Positions 1 to 10,438 of a DNA stretch of 64,000 nucleotides are shown here, piece after piece. The position numbers and the translations under genes are program-made. Numbering within the stretch: the first letter of the stretch is position 1; every line of letters starts with the position of its first letter. This stretch comes from Gammaproteobacteria bacterium (lineage in GTDB: Bacteria; Pseudomonadota; Gammaproteobacteria; SZUA-229): NCBI GenBank assembly GCA_029881035.1, contig JAOUNI010000009.1, positions 1 to 64,000 on the forward strand. Reading direction: 5' to 3'. A model generated the notes under the pieces. It was not told the DNA's origin. It saw only the letters and a list, made by a program, of their open reading frames with translations, and did no database searches.

Positions 1-19
1 GGATACCGACGACTAGAAC

Positions 20-490
20 ATGCATATCCACCTGGTCGCAGCCGGACATAAAATGCCCGCCTGGGTGGACGCTGCCTGTGCTGATTTTCTCAAGCGATTA
101 CCGCCCGAGCTGAAGCTCAATCAAATATTAATCCCCACCATCAAACGCGGTAAAAATGCCGATATCCAGCGCATCATCCGCGACGAAAGCCGCAACCTGC
201 TTGCTGCAGTGCCGGCCCATTGCCAGATCGTGGCGCTGGATGTGCTGGGCAAACGCGTTACCACCGAAAAGCTGGCCAGTATTCTGGATAACTGGATGCA
301 GCAGGGGCAGGACATCGCTTTAATTATTGGTGGGCCGGATGGGGTATCTGACGAGCTGCTGCAAAAAGCGGTACTGAAAATTTCCCTGTCCGACCTGACT
401 TTCCCGCATCCGCTGGTGCGGGTGATCGTGGTTGAGCAACTCTACCGGGCGTGGAGTATTTTGAATAATCACCCCTATCATCGTGGTTAA
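20..490 (+). CDS. rlmH: 23S rRNA (pseudouridine1915-N3)-methyltransferase RlmH
   Basis: 156 aa; GGPDG motif and C-terminal LYRAWSILNNHPYHRG typical of RlmH. Confidence 0.95.
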   Translation: MHIHLVAAGHKMPAWVDAACADFLKRLPPELKLNQILIPTIKRGKNADIQRIIRDESRNLLAAVPAHCQIVALDVLGKRVTTEKLASILDNWMQQGQDIALIIGGPDGVSDELLQKAVLKISLSDLTFPHPLVRVIVVEQLYRAWSILNNHPYHRG

Positions 491-524
491 TGATGAGCTC
501 GCCCTTGCTTTTGCTGTTATAAGC

Positions 525-552
525 CTTGAAAAGGTAAAATCAATCCCCACTT
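525..552 (+). promoter_or_regulatory. Putative sigma32 (RpoH) heat-shock promoter of htpG
   Basis: CTTGAAA (525-531), 13-nt spacer, CCCCACTT (545-552); close to CTTGAAA-N11-16-CCCCATNT; about 58 nt upstream of the htpG ATG. Confidence 0.8.
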
Positions 553-609
553 TATTAGCTGGTTAATTTTTTCTATTATTTTTCAAAGATTTATCTGGAG
601 AGATGTGTA

Positions 610-2496
610 ATGAGTGTTGATACAACAACCGAAACGATGGAATTTCAAACCGAAGCGCGCCAAATTTTGCATTTGATGACGCATTCGTTGTACTCGAACA
701 AGGAAATTTTTCTGCGAGAACTGATTTCAAATGCCTCTGATGCTTGCGACAAACTGCGTTTTGAAGCGCTGTCGGACAGCAGCCTGTACGGCGATGATAC
801 CGAGCTGAAAATCACGGTTGATTTTGACGAAGCGGCCAACACGGTCACCGTGCGCGATAACGGCATCGGCATGAACCGGCAGGAGATGATCGAAAATATC
901 GGCACCATTGCCAGTTCCGGTACGAAAAAATTCCTTGAAAAACTGTCTGGCGATCAGGCTAAAGATTCACAGATGATCGGTCAGTTCGGTGTCGGTTTTT
1001 ATTCCAGCTTTATTGTTGCCGACAAGGTCACCGTCACCAGTCGTCGCGCCGATGTTGCAGAAGATATGGCGGTAATCTGGGAATCAGACGGTCACGGCAG
1101 TTTCACGCTGGGACACACCACAAAAGCAGATCGTGGCACTGAAATCGTCTTACATCTGAAAGAAGACGAAAAAGAGTTTGCCAACAACTATCGTTTGCGC
1201 AATATCATCAAGCAGTATTCCGATCACATTTCTCTGCCCATCAATATGCTCAAGGTGCATTACAAAACCAAGGATGATGAAGAAGAGCCTGCACCAGAAT
1301 ATGAGCGCGTGAACAGCGCTTCTGCTTTGTGGACTCGCGACAAAAAAGACATCAGTGATGAAGAATACAAAGATTTCTACAAACACGTCAGCCATGATTT
1401 TGAAGATCCATTGACCTGGATTCATAACCGTGTCGAAGGTAATCAGAGTTATTCAACGCTGCTGTACATTCCGGCGAAAGCGCCGTTTGATTTATATGAT
1501 CGCGATCACAAGCGCGGTATCAAGTTATACGTGAAACGTACCTTCATCATGGATGACGCCGAGCACCTGATGCCGAACTATTTGCGTTTTGTTAAAGGCG
1601 TGGTCGATTCGGACGATTTGCCGCTGAACGTCTCGCGCGAAATTTTGCAGCAGAACAAGGTTACTGATCGTATTCGCGGTGCTTCGGTGAAAAAAGTGCT
1701 GGGCCTGTTGGAGTCGATGGCGAAAGACAAGCCGGAAGATTACACTTCGTTCTGGAAGACCTTTGGTCAGGTGATGAAAGAAGGTCCGATCGAAGACTTT
1801 GGCAATAAAGAACGTATTGCCAAATTACTGCGTTTTAGCAGTACCGAAACCGGCAGTGCTGATCAGGCCGTTTCACTGGAAGATTATGTCAGTCGTATGA
1901 AAGATAAACAGGAAAAAATTTATTTCATCACTGCCGAAACTTACAATGCAGCGAAAAACAGCCCGCACCTGGAAGTGTTCAAGAAGAAAGGTGTTGAAGT
2001 ATTGCTGTTGAGTGATCGCGTCGATGAATGGCTGGTGTCACACTTGACCGAATTCGATGGCAAGCCACTGCAATCAGTAGTGCGCGGCGATCTGGATCTT
2101 GGTGATGAAGAAGACCAGGCCGAGAAAGAAAAACTGACCGAAGAGTTTAAGAGTGTTACCGAAAAAGTGAAAAATCTGCTGGAAGAAAAAGTCAGTGAAG
2201 TGCGTATGTCGCACCGACTGACCGATTCACCATCCTGTCTGGTGCTCAATGAAAGCGACATGAGTGATCAGATGCAAAAGATTCTGCAGGCAGCCGGGCA
2301 GTATGTGCCCAAAGCCAAGCCTGTGCTGGAGTTGAATCCTGATCACGCGCTGGTGAAGAAATTGCAAGGTCTGAGTGATGATGCGCTCAATGACTGGTCT
2401 ATGCTGTTGTTTGAACAAGCGGCACTGGCGGCGGGTAATCAGCTTGAAGATTCTGCAGAGTTTGTTAAACGTGTGAATCGCCTGTTGATGAATTAA
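610..2496 (+). CDS. htpG: Molecular chaperone HtpG (Hsp90)
   Basis: 628 aa; [36 protein letters not shown]-type N-terminus, Hsp90 family. Confidence 0.98.
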   Translation: MSVDTTTETMEFQTEARQILHLMTHSLYSNKEIFLRELISNASDACDKLRFEALSDSSLYGDDTELKITVDFDEAANTVTVRDNGIGMNRQEMIENIGTIASSGTKKFLEKLSGDQAKDSQMIGQFGVGFYSSFIVADKVTVTSRRADVAEDMAVIWESDGHGSFTLGHTTKADRGTEIVLHLKEDEKEFANNYRLRNIIKQYSDHISLPINMLKVHYKTKDDEEEPAPEYERVNSASALWTRDKKDISDEEYKDFYKHVSHDFEDPLTWIHNRVEGNQSYSTLLYIPAKAPFDLYDRDHKRGIKLYVKRTFIMDDAEHLMPNYLRFVKGVVDSDDLPLNVSREILQQNKVTDRIRGASVKKVLGLLESMAKDKPEDYTSFWKTFGQVMKEGPIEDFGNKERIAKLLRFSSTETGSADQAVSLEDYVSRMKDKQEKIYFITAETYNAAKNSPHLEVFKKKGVEVLLLSDRVDEWLVSHLTEFDGKPLQSVVRGDLDLGDEEDQAEKEKLTEEFKSVTEKVKNLLEEKVSEVRMSHRLTDSPSCLVLNESDMSDQMQKILQAAGQYVPKAKPVLELNPDHALVKKLQGLSDDALNDWSMLLFEQAALAAGNQLEDSAEFVKRVNRLLMN

Positions 2497-2544
2497 GCCT
2501 GGCTTTTATTCTATATATTGAACCTCTGCCCTGATTGTTGAGCC

Positions 2545-3510
2545 ATGTTAGTTAACAATATGAAATATTTGTTGGTCGCTACCTTCGTGTTAATAGGATA
2601 TGTTGGTAGTGTCATGGCTGATGCTGAAATTCAGGCAGAGGTTCGGTATCTATACGTTCAGCCAGGTCAGACGCTGCATAATATTGTCAGCAAACTTTAC
2701 CCAGGTCGTAAAAAAGACTGGCCATGGTTGCGTAGCGAAATTGTACGTATCAATCCTGATTCTTTTGTAGATGGTGAAGAAGCACAAATGAAAGCGGGTG
2801 TTCGCCTGGAATTGCCGAAGCGATATGTGTCTGAACGTAACAGTAAAAAAATAGCGCCATTATATGTAGGTGATGTGGTCAAAACTCGAGGTGAGGCTTT
2901 GGCTGTAGGTAAAAACAGGGTTTCTCGTTCTTTAACGGCGGGTGATCGTGTCTATTTGGGTGATAAGCTGATTACAGGTGCTGATGGTTTTATACGACTG
3001 CACATGATTGATAATGCTCTGCTGGATTTGCGTTGTTACAGCATCATGGTAATCGAAGAGTATGCATTGCAGGATAAAGACAGACGTAGTGTTTTTAATT
3101 TGTTACAGGGCGGATTGAGAAAAGTAACGGGTGAAATAGGTAAATGGGGCCATGATGTTTATGAGTTGCGCACACCAGTAGCTAGTGTTGGCGTGAGAGG
3201 GACAGAATATGCGTTACGCGTATTTCAGAGCAAAGGTTGTGATGGTACGGTCGATATCGAAGATAATGGTTTATATCTGAAAGTAATTAAAGGTATTGTT
3301 GACGTCCATAACAATAAGAGCAACATAAAAACGGCAGTGGTTAAAGATGATACTTTGTATATAAAAACGCCTGATGCTATACCCGTTAAAAATGTCGTGA
3401 AACCAGGTGTGTTTTCGCCTGTTATCGAGGAGGAGGAAAAATCTGGGGCTGAGGATGGCTCGAGTAATTACGGCTGGTGGTTGCTGGCGTTGATTATACT
3501 GGTACTTTAA
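2545..3510 (+). CDS. FecR-domain protein with N-terminal signal peptide, LysM-like segment and C-terminal TM helix
   Basis: VQPGQTLHNIVSKLYPG LysM-like; LLQGGLRKVTGEIG and TPVASVGVRGTEY FecR motif; hydrophobic C-terminus WWLLALIILVL. Confidence 0.8.
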   Translation: MLVNNMKYLLVATFVLIGYVGSVMADAEIQAEVRYLYVQPGQTLHNIVSKLYPGRKKDWPWLRSEIVRINPDSFVDGEEAQMKAGVRLELPKRYVSERNSKKIAPLYVGDVVKTRGEALAVGKNRVSRSLTAGDRVYLGDKLITGADGFIRLHMIDNALLDLRCYSIMVIEEYALQDKDRRSVFNLLQGGLRKVTGEIGKWGHDVYELRTPVASVGVRGTEYALRVFQSKGCDGTVDIEDNGLYLKVIKGIVDVHNNKSNIKTAVVKDDTLYIKTPDAIPVKNVVKPGVFSPVIEEEEKSGAEDGSSNYGWWLLALIILVL

Positions 3511-4418
3511 AATTTAAAACTAGGTCGAAGAATCAGGCGAAAATTATCTGACTGGCTTTGTAGTGAGCCGCTGTATTTACTATTCTCCAGAATAAAACCA
3601 ACACCAAATTCAAATGCACTTTTTGCGGCACCAAAAGGCGCTGGCCATTTTTTATTGATGAACAGGCTTTGCTGAATCAGTGCATAAGTGTTTTTATTTA
3701 ATTCGATCTTGTAATCGATATCGGCATTTTCGAACCAGGAAATTTCATTAGATGCTGCATCGAAATGGTTGCGTCGTAAGCCAAAATAAATAACGTCAAT
3801 AATATCGGGATGCTCGTGCAGTTTTGCACCGACGCGCAAACTCCAGCTTAATGTTTTGTTCTTGAAATCCTGATCACCCTTGGTTTTCCACTCTAGCTCC
3901 AGCCAGTTATCGTCGATATAGGTATTGTTGACGATATGCTTGTCACCGATGCTGGCAAGATATCCGGTATAACCACGGTTACTGGTTTTGACATCCTCGC
4001 CGAGTTTGACAAAACGTATGATGCTACCAAAAAAGAATGAAAGCGCATAAGGTTCTTCGAAACCTTCAGTAAAAGCCTGCACAATATTCAAGTCTCCCCT
4101 AAGTTCACCTTTTTCATAAGTGCTGGGGTGGTTTTTTTTGAGGTATTCACCGAGCATTGGTAGCGGGTTGACACTGATCTCGACGAGCATGAAGCGAGGC
4201 ATGGTGAAAGCACTTTTAAGTAGGCGGTGATAAACTTTGGCTTCGTCGTCTTCTGTGACTTCGGGAATCTCTGAATCGGTCAACGGGATATAATAGCCAG
4301 CATTGCTATAGTATGGGTCAAATTCGAATTCGAGTGAATTTTCGGCATGGATAGTTGTGCTACTGCATAACCAGAGCAAGGGAAAAACCAGGATATTTCT
4401 TGAAGCGCAAAACCACAT
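3507..4418 (-). CDS. Putative outer-membrane (beta-barrel-like) protein of unknown function
   Basis: 303 aa; N-terminal signal peptide; alternating hydrophobic strands, C-terminal aromatic LILRPSFKF. Confidence 0.55.
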   Translation of the reverse strand: MWFCASRNILVFPLLWLCSSTTIHAENSLEFEFDPYYSNAGYYIPLTDSEIPEVTEDDEAKVYHRLLKSAFTMPRFMLVEISVNPLPMLGEYLKKNHPSTYEKGELRGDLNIVQAFTEGFEEPYALSFFFGSIIRFVKLGEDVKTSNRGYTGYLASIGDKHIVNNTYIDDNWLELEWKTKGDQDFKNKTLSWSLRVGAKLHEHPDIIDVIYFGLRRNHFDAASNEISWFENADIDYKIELNKNTYALIQQSLFINKKWPAPFGAAKSAFEFGVGFILENSKYSGSLQSQSDNFRLILRPSFKF

Positions 4419-4452
4419 GATACAGAGTTAAGAATGTTAAATGTTTATTATC

Positions 4453-4839
4453 ATGAGTGAATCAATCCGTATCGATAAATGGTTATGGGCTGCGCGATTT
4501 TTTAAAACACGTGCATTAGCTGCCGAAGCCGTTAATGGTGGCAAGGTACACCTCAACGGCAATCGCGTCAAACCTGGGCGTGAGGTTCAGGTGGGTGATA
4601 GCCTAACCATTCATCGTAGTGGTTATACGTTTGATATTACCGTACAAGGGATCAACAAGCAGCGACGTCCGGCGAAAGAAGCACAATTATTATTTGAAGA
4701 AAGTGAAGATAGTATTGCCAGGCGGGAAGAGCAGGCTGAGAATCAGCGGTTAGCTGCCTGTGGCCATCACGCGCCAGATCATCGACCTAATAAACGAGAA
4801 CGTAGGCATATTGTGAAGTTTACGCGGAAGCATGAATAA
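4453..4839 (+). CDS. hslR: Ribosome-associated heat shock protein Hsp15 (S4 domain)
   Basis: MSESIRIDKWLWAARFFKTRALAAEAVNGGKVHLNGNRVKPG; start moved to internal ATG 4453. Confidence 0.9.
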   Translation: MSESIRIDKWLWAARFFKTRALAAEAVNGGKVHLNGNRVKPGREVQVGDSLTIHRSGYTFDITVQGINKQRRPAKEAQLLFEESEDSIARREEQAENQRLAACGHHAPDHRPNKRERRHIVKFTRKHE

Positions 4840-4853
4840 ATAGAGTGATTTAT

Positions 4854-5300
4854 ATGTCAAGACCTGAAACTCCGTCTATCACCGTTGATATCATCATCGA
4901 AATGCACAACCAGCCGAACAGGCCAGTTGTTTTAATCGAACGCAAATATCCACCTCATGGCTGGGCGATTCCGGGTGGTTTTGTCGATGTAGGTGAAACA
5001 GTGAGTACTGCAGCAGTTCGCGAGGCACTGGAGGAAACCGGTCTTAATGTGACATTGGATATGTTGCTGGGCTGTTATTCGGATCCGGCTCGTGATGATC
5101 GGGGGCATACAGTGAGTATGGTTTATATTGCACATGCTAGTGGTGAGCCACGGGCTGCTGATGATGCGGTGAATGTATTATTGCTGAATCCCTGTGATAA
5201 AACTGAGTTATCGAAAGTGCTGCTGGCTTTTGATCATGAACGTATTCTTGGTGATTATTGCAATTATCGGCAGACTGGGCTGATTGCCCTGCCGGATTGA
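4854..5300 (+). CDS. NUDIX hydrolase
   Basis: Nudix box GGFVDVGETVSTAAVREALEETGL; start either GTG 4845 or ATG 4854. Confidence 0.88.
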   Translation: MSRPETPSITVDIIIEMHNQPNRPVVLIERKYPPHGWAIPGGFVDVGETVSTAAVREALEETGLNVTLDMLLGCYSDPARDDRGHTVSMVYIAHASGEPRAADDAVNVLLLNPCDKTELSKVLLAFDHERILGDYCNYRQTGLIALPD

Positions 5301-5386
5301 GTCTTAATTTCTTAACCCACTGTTTTTTGGTATAATTTTCGACCTTGGCGTACACTGGTGCGCTTTATCGTTGAAGAGAGTCTTTT

Positions 5387-6058
5387 TTGAGTAATCGAAC
5401 CCTGTCACTTGATGACCGTACCCATGAGTATTTGCTATCCGTTTCGGTGGCTGAAAGTGAATTGCTACGTGAGCTGAGAGAGGAAACCGCGGCTGAGAAC
5501 CAGTTTGCGGTGATGCAGATTTCGCCTGAACAGGGACAGTTTATGAATTTGTTACTGAAGTTGATCGGGGCAAAGCGGGCGCTGGAAATAGGTACTTTTA
5601 CGGGTTATAGCTCAATCTGTATTGCCAATGCATTGCCTGATGACGGCGAGTTGATCTGTTGTGATAATTCTGGCGATTGGACGCTGATGGCAAGAAAGTA
5701 CTGGCAGAAAGCGGGCTTGCAGGACAAGATCAAACTGTACTTGCAGGATGCTTCGATTACCTTGCAGCTGCTACTAGATGGAGCTTTTGCGGGCAGTTTT
5801 GATTTTATTTTTATTGATGCAGATAAACAGAATTATCCTCTGTATTATGAGCAGTCGCTGAAGTTGCTTCGTAAAGGTGGTTTGTTGGCTATTGATAATA
5901 CTCTCTGGTCAGGTAGTGTTGCTGACCCGGAAAACATGGAGCCGGGCACGCGTGCCATCAGGCGTTTTAATGAAATGGTAAAAAATGATAACCGGGTGAT
6001 CAAAAGTCTGGTGCCGATTGGTGACGGTCTTACTCTCATCGTTAAGGATTTTGAATAA
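5387..6058 (+). CDS. Class I SAM-dependent O-methyltransferase (caffeoyl-CoA O-MT-like)
   Basis: LEIGTFTGYSSICIA, FDFIFIDADKQNYPLYYE, GGLLAIDNTLWSG motifs; TTG start. Confidence 0.9.
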   Translation: MSNRTLSLDDRTHEYLLSVSVAESELLRELREETAAENQFAVMQISPEQGQFMNLLLKLIGAKRALEIGTFTGYSSICIANALPDDGELICCDNSGDWTLMARKYWQKAGLQDKIKLYLQDASITLQLLLDGAFAGSFDFIFIDADKQNYPLYYEQSLKLLRKGGLLAIDNTLWSGSVADPENMEPGTRAIRRFNEMVKNDNRVIKSLVPIGDGLTLIVKDFE

Positions 6059-7398
6059 TGTTGAAGTGGTTGAAAAAGCGCAGGGAAAATAAAAAAAGAG
6101 AAAAAGCGCCGGCGAAAAAAAATTACTCGGTGGATGTCAGAATCATTCCCCGTGCTGAACATGGTATATCGCGCAAAAATATTGATGAAAGTGCGCTGAA
6201 AGTTTTATACGGGTTGCATAAAGCGGGTTATCAGGCTCATCTTGTTGGCGGTGCAGTTCGTGATTTGCTATTGGGGCAACGTCCTAAAGATTTTGATGTG
6301 GCCACTGATGCGACTCCCGAGCAGGTTAAAGCGTTATTTCGAAACTGTCGCTTGATCGGACGTCGTTTCAGACTGGCGCATATTCATTTTGGCCGCCATA
6401 TCATAGAAGTCGCAACTTTCCGTGGTCATCATGGTGATTCACAATCCGGGCATCAGGATGATTCCGGTCGTATTCTTCGAGACAATGTTTACGGTGATAT
6501 TGAGCAGGATGTCTGGCGACGTGATTTCACTGTCAATGCACTGTATTACAACATAGCTGATTTTTCGGTGATTGATTATGTTGGTGGTTATGAAGATGTT
6601 AAGCAGGGGCGTTTGCGTTTAATCGGTGATCCGGATGAGCGTTATCGTGAAGACCCGGTGCGTATGCTGCGAGTGATTCGTTTTTCGGCCAAATTGAGCT
6701 TCAGTATAGATGAGAGTTGTCAGCGATTTATTCGTGATCAGGGCGCTATACTCAGAGATGTGCCCGCGGCACGTTTATACGAAGAAGTGTTGAAGTTGTT
6801 TCATGCTGGCCATGCCATTAAAAGTTTTTGTGGCCTGAGGGAATATTTTTTGCTGGAGCATTTATTCCCTGAAGCTGCAGTTGCACTGGATGGTAATGAG
6901 GTGGCTTTGAAGTTTTTGCAACTGGCGATGCAGAGTACCGATGAGCGTATCCATCAAAATATGCCGGTGACTCCTGCCTTCTTATTCGCTGCTTTATTAT
7001 GGGCGCCGTTGCAGGTGCGCACCGAGAAACTTCTGGCAAAAGGTGAGCCTCATTCACTAGCATTACAAAAATCAGCTTCTGCGTTAGTCTCAGAACAAGT
7101 TCGTCATGTTTCTATTCCAAAACGTTTTACCATGGTGATGCGTGATATCTGGGCATTGCAATCACGTTTTTCTTATCGTACCGGTAAACGAGTAGATTCA
7201 GTATTTGAACATCCTAAATTTAGAGCCGGTTACGATTTCTTGTGTCTTCGAGCTCAGGCGGGAGAAATTTCAGAAAAGGATTGTCAATGGTGGACTGAGT
7301 TCCAGAAGAACTCTCCGGAAGCGCAGAAAAAGGTTACTGAGCCTCACGTTCGCCGCAGGCCGCGTCGTCGACCACGAAGCGATAAAACAAACAATTGA
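6058..7398 (+). CDS. pcnB: Poly(A) polymerase I
   Basis: LVGGAVRDLLLGQRPKDFDVATDATPEQV nucleotidyltransferase motif; basic C-terminus. Confidence 0.95.
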   Translation: MLKWLKKRRENKKREKAPAKKNYSVDVRIIPRAEHGISRKNIDESALKVLYGLHKAGYQAHLVGGAVRDLLLGQRPKDFDVATDATPEQVKALFRNCRLIGRRFRLAHIHFGRHIIEVATFRGHHGDSQSGHQDDSGRILRDNVYGDIEQDVWRRDFTVNALYYNIADFSVIDYVGGYEDVKQGRLRLIGDPDERYREDPVRMLRVIRFSAKLSFSIDESCQRFIRDQGAILRDVPAARLYEEVLKLFHAGHAIKSFCGLREYFLLEHLFPEAAVALDGNEVALKFLQLAMQSTDERIHQNMPVTPAFLFAALLWAPLQVRTEKLLAKGEPHSLALQKSASALVSEQVRHVSIPKRFTMVMRDIWALQSRFSYRTGKRVDSVFEHPKFRAGYDFLCLRAQAGEISEKDCQWWTEFQKNSPEAQKKVTEPHVRRRPRRRPRSDKTNN

Positions 7399-7418
7399 TA
7401 CATGGTGAGTCGGTTTGT

Positions 7419-7946
7419 ATGGGCGATTATATCGGTGCTTTTATCGGCCTGGGCAGTAATCTCGAACAGCCCATCGAACAGATCAAGGCAGCAGTTGCTG
7501 CCCTGAAAAAATTACCGGGTACACAATATATCGGCGACTCGGGTTTGTATCTGAGTAAGCCGTTACTTTTGGAAGGAGCGCAGCAGGAACTACAGCCTGA
7601 TTATTACAATGCGGTGGCTTTACTGGATACGAGGCTTGAGCCGCTGGTTTTGCTGGATTATCTGCAGGTAATTGAAACAAATCAGGGACGTGTACGTGAA
7701 CATCGTTGGGCGGCCAGAACACTTGATCTTGATATTCTGATGATGGGTCAAAAACAGCTCGATGAGGCACGTTTACAGTTGCCACATCCAGGCATTTGTC
7801 AGCGTGAATTTGTACTATATCCCTTGCAGCATTTGTGTGAGAAATTACAGCAAGCTGATTTGCAAATCCCCGGTCATGGTATGCTAAGTGAAATGATAAA
7901 AAGCTGTTCTAAAAATGATTTGATATATGTTGGAGAAGTTGTATGA
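7419..7946 (+). CDS. folK: 2-amino-4-hydroxy-6-hydroxymethyldihydropteridine diphosphokinase
   Basis: AFIGLGSNLEQP, RWAARTLDLDILM, LPHPGICQREFVLYPL; start at ATG 7419. Confidence 0.95.
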   Translation: MGDYIGAFIGLGSNLEQPIEQIKAAVAALKKLPGTQYIGDSGLYLSKPLLLEGAQQELQPDYYNAVALLDTRLEPLVLLDYLQVIETNQGRVREHRWAARTLDLDILMMGQKQLDEARLQLPHPGICQREFVLYPLQHLCEKLQQADLQIPGHGMLSEMIKSCSKNDLIYVGEVV

Positions 7947-8632
7947 ATGAGGCAAATGCCAGCCTGAGTCTGTCACATAAGTGGCCAGCTTTTTTGGTGG
8001 TAGAAGGGCCTATCGGTGTTGGCAAAACGACACTGGCCAGAAAATTGTCTCGTTCCTTCGATAGTAACTTATTACTGGAAGGTGCGGATGATAATCCGTT
8101 TCTGGAACGGTTTTATGAAAACCCAAGGGCTGCCGCTTTACCCACACAATTACATTTTTTATTACAACGTGCACGCCAGCTCAAGGAAATGAAACAGGGA
8201 GATATGTTCAGTCCGGTAAGAGTGGCTGATTTTTTAATTGAAAAAGATCGTTTGTTTGCTGAGTTAACGCTGGATGAGGATGAACTGGATTTATACGAGC
8301 AAGTTTATTCAAGCTTGACATTGGATGTTCCTAAGCCTGATCTGGTAGTGTATTTACAGGCGCCGGTGGAAGTGTTGCTGAAGCGAATTCAGAAACGCGG
8401 CTTTGCCCATGAGCAGATGATCGAAGCGGCCTATCTGCAACGCCTGTGCGATGCCTATATTCGTTTTTTTTATCAATATGCGGAAGCGCCGCTTTTAATT
8501 GTAAATGCAGCAGATATTGATTTCGCTAACAATGAAAAAGATTACCAACTTTTATTAGAACGTATATTGGCTAATCGTAGTGGACGACATTATTTTAATC
8601 CGTCATCGGTAATTATGCAGGAGCTGGAATAG
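7943..8632 (+). CDS. Deoxynucleoside (deoxyadenosine/deoxyguanosine-like) kinase
   Basis: VEGPIGVGKTTLARKLS P-loop; dNK-type architecture between folK and panB. Confidence 0.88.
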   Translation: MNEANASLSLSHKWPAFLVVEGPIGVGKTTLARKLSRSFDSNLLLEGADDNPFLERFYENPRAAALPTQLHFLLQRARQLKEMKQGDMFSPVRVADFLIEKDRLFAELTLDEDELDLYEQVYSSLTLDVPKPDLVVYLQAPVEVLLKRIQKRGFAHEQMIEAAYLQRLCDAYIRFFYQYAEAPLLIVNAADIDFANNEKDYQLLLERILANRSGRHYFNPSSVIMQELE

Positions 8633-8634
8633 TT

Positions 8635-9465
8635 ATGAGTGCTCGCCCGGATTCGTCTCAACATGATAGAAAAAAAATCACCGTGCGCAGTCTGCATGAA
8701 AAAAAGCAGGCAGGTGAAAAGATTGTCTGTTTAACCGCTTACGATGCCAGCTTCGCGCGCATTCTGGATCAGGCTGAAGTCGACGTGGTGCTGGTCGGAG
8801 ATTCGCTCGGCATGGTCGTGCAGGGCCATGAAACCACCTTGCCGGTGACAGTCGAAGATATTCTCTATCACAGTCAGATGGTCGCCAATGGCCTGTCGCA
8901 TGCATTGATGATCGTGGATATGCCGTTCCTGAGTTACACCTCAATTGAGGCTGCGCTGGAAAATGCCGGGCTGTTTATGAAAGAGGCGGGTGCGCACATG
9001 GTGAAGCTGGAAGGTGGCGCGGATCAGGTGGATATCGTTTCGGCGCTGGTACAACACGGTATCCCTGTGTGTGCACATCTAGGTCTGCAGCCACAGAAAG
9101 TTCACAAGCTGGGCGGTTATCGTGTGCAGGGTCGTGAGACCCGGGCAGCCGAAGCGATGCTGGAAGAAGCCCGGATTCTTGAACAGGCAGGTGCGGATTT
9201 ACTCGTGCTCGAATGTGTGCCGAATGAACTGGCAGAAATGATTACGCGAGCCTTATCGATTCCGGTGATCGGTATCGGTGCCAGTGCGGCCTGTGATGGC
9301 CAGATTTTAGTGCTCTACGATATTCTTGGTTTGAGCATGGGGCGTGTACCTAAATTCAGTCACAACTTTCTGAGCGAAGCCGGCAGTATTGACGGCGCGG
9401 TTCGTGCTTATGTTGATGCTGTTAAATCAGGCAAGTTTCCCGGGAAAAATCATGTCTTCAGTTAG
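8635..9465 (+). CDS. panB: 3-methyl-2-oxobutanoate hydroxymethyltransferase
   Basis: VCLTAYDASFARILDQAEVDVVLVGDSLGMVVQGHETTLPVT. Confidence 0.97.
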   Translation: MSARPDSSQHDRKKITVRSLHEKKQAGEKIVCLTAYDASFARILDQAEVDVVLVGDSLGMVVQGHETTLPVTVEDILYHSQMVANGLSHALMIVDMPFLSYTSIEAALENAGLFMKEAGAHMVKLEGGADQVDIVSALVQHGIPVCAHLGLQPQKVHKLGGYRVQGRETRAAEAMLEEARILEQAGADLLVLECVPNELAEMITRALSIPVIGIGASAACDGQILVLYDILGLSMGRVPKFSHNFLSEAGSIDGAVRAYVDAVKSGKFPGKNHVFS

Positions 9466-10333
9466 TCATCAGGAAAAGAGTCCATTGGTGGCACGAACCA
9501 TTGACGACGTTCGACAGCAGGTAAAGCTATGGAAGCAGGCGGGTGAGCGTGTGGCTTTTGTGCCGACCATGGGCAATTTGCACGCCGGCCATTTGAGCCT
9601 GATTGAGGCGGCCAGAAAAACCGCTGATCGGGTGGTGGTGAGTATTTTCGTCAACCCGATGCAGTTTGGTGAAAATGAAGATTTTGATGATTACCCGCGT
9701 ACCTTCGATGCTGATATGCATGAGTTGTCAAAAGGTAAGGTGGACATGGTGTTTGTCCCTACGGTGGTGGAAATGTATCCTGGCGAAGCCAGCAGTGCGA
9801 CCGTTGTCGATGTGCCGAAGCTCTCCGGAATACTCGAGGGAGAGCACCGACCGGGGTTTTTCATCGGCGTGGCCACGGTGGTCAACAAACTATTCAACAT
9901 CGTTCAACCGGATGTCGCTGTTTTTGGTGAAAAAGACTTTCAGCAGCTGCTGGTGATTATTCAGATGGTGTCTGATCTGGTCATGCCTATCGAAATTCAG
10001 TCGGTTGCGACTATGCGTGAACCGGATGGCCTGGCCATGAGTTCACGCAATGGCTATCTGGATGAAGATAACCGTATTCTGGCAGCAAATATTCATCGTT
10101 GCCTGCAGCACGTGGTCAAGGCCATCGTCGCCGGAGAAAATCCGAACTACGAAGTCGGACATGCCACTCAGCTACTGGACGATCTGGGTTTTCTGGTCGA
10201 TTACATTGTGGTGCGCCGACAGCGGGATCTGGCGGTGCCTAAATCGGGAGACAAATCATTGATCGTACTGGCGGCGGCACGGCTGGGCTCGGTACGCCTG
10301 ATCGATAATATCCCTTTTGAGCTGGAAGATTGA
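9452..10333 (+). CDS. panC: Pantothenate synthetase
   Basis: VAFVPTMGNLHAGHLSLI, VFVNPMQFGENEDFDDYPRT; ATG 9452 overlaps the panB 3' end. Confidence 0.97.
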   Translation: MSSVSHQEKSPLVARTIDDVRQQVKLWKQAGERVAFVPTMGNLHAGHLSLIEAARKTADRVVVSIFVNPMQFGENEDFDDYPRTFDADMHELSKGKVDMVFVPTVVEMYPGEASSATVVDVPKLSGILEGEHRPGFFIGVATVVNKLFNIVQPDVAVFGEKDFQQLLVIIQMVSDLVMPIEIQSVATMREPDGLAMSSRNGYLDEDNRILAANIHRCLQHVVKAIVAGENPNYEVGHATQLLDDLGFLVDYIVVRRQRDLAVPKSGDKSLIVLAAARLGSVRLIDNIPFELED

Positions 10334-10438
10334 GTTCAGGTAGTTATAGAACAGATGGTGATATGGCTGCGAATATTTCAAAAACTGGTATAATTGCGCT
10401 TTATATCGTTCAATCGTTCAGATTAGATTTTTAGATTT

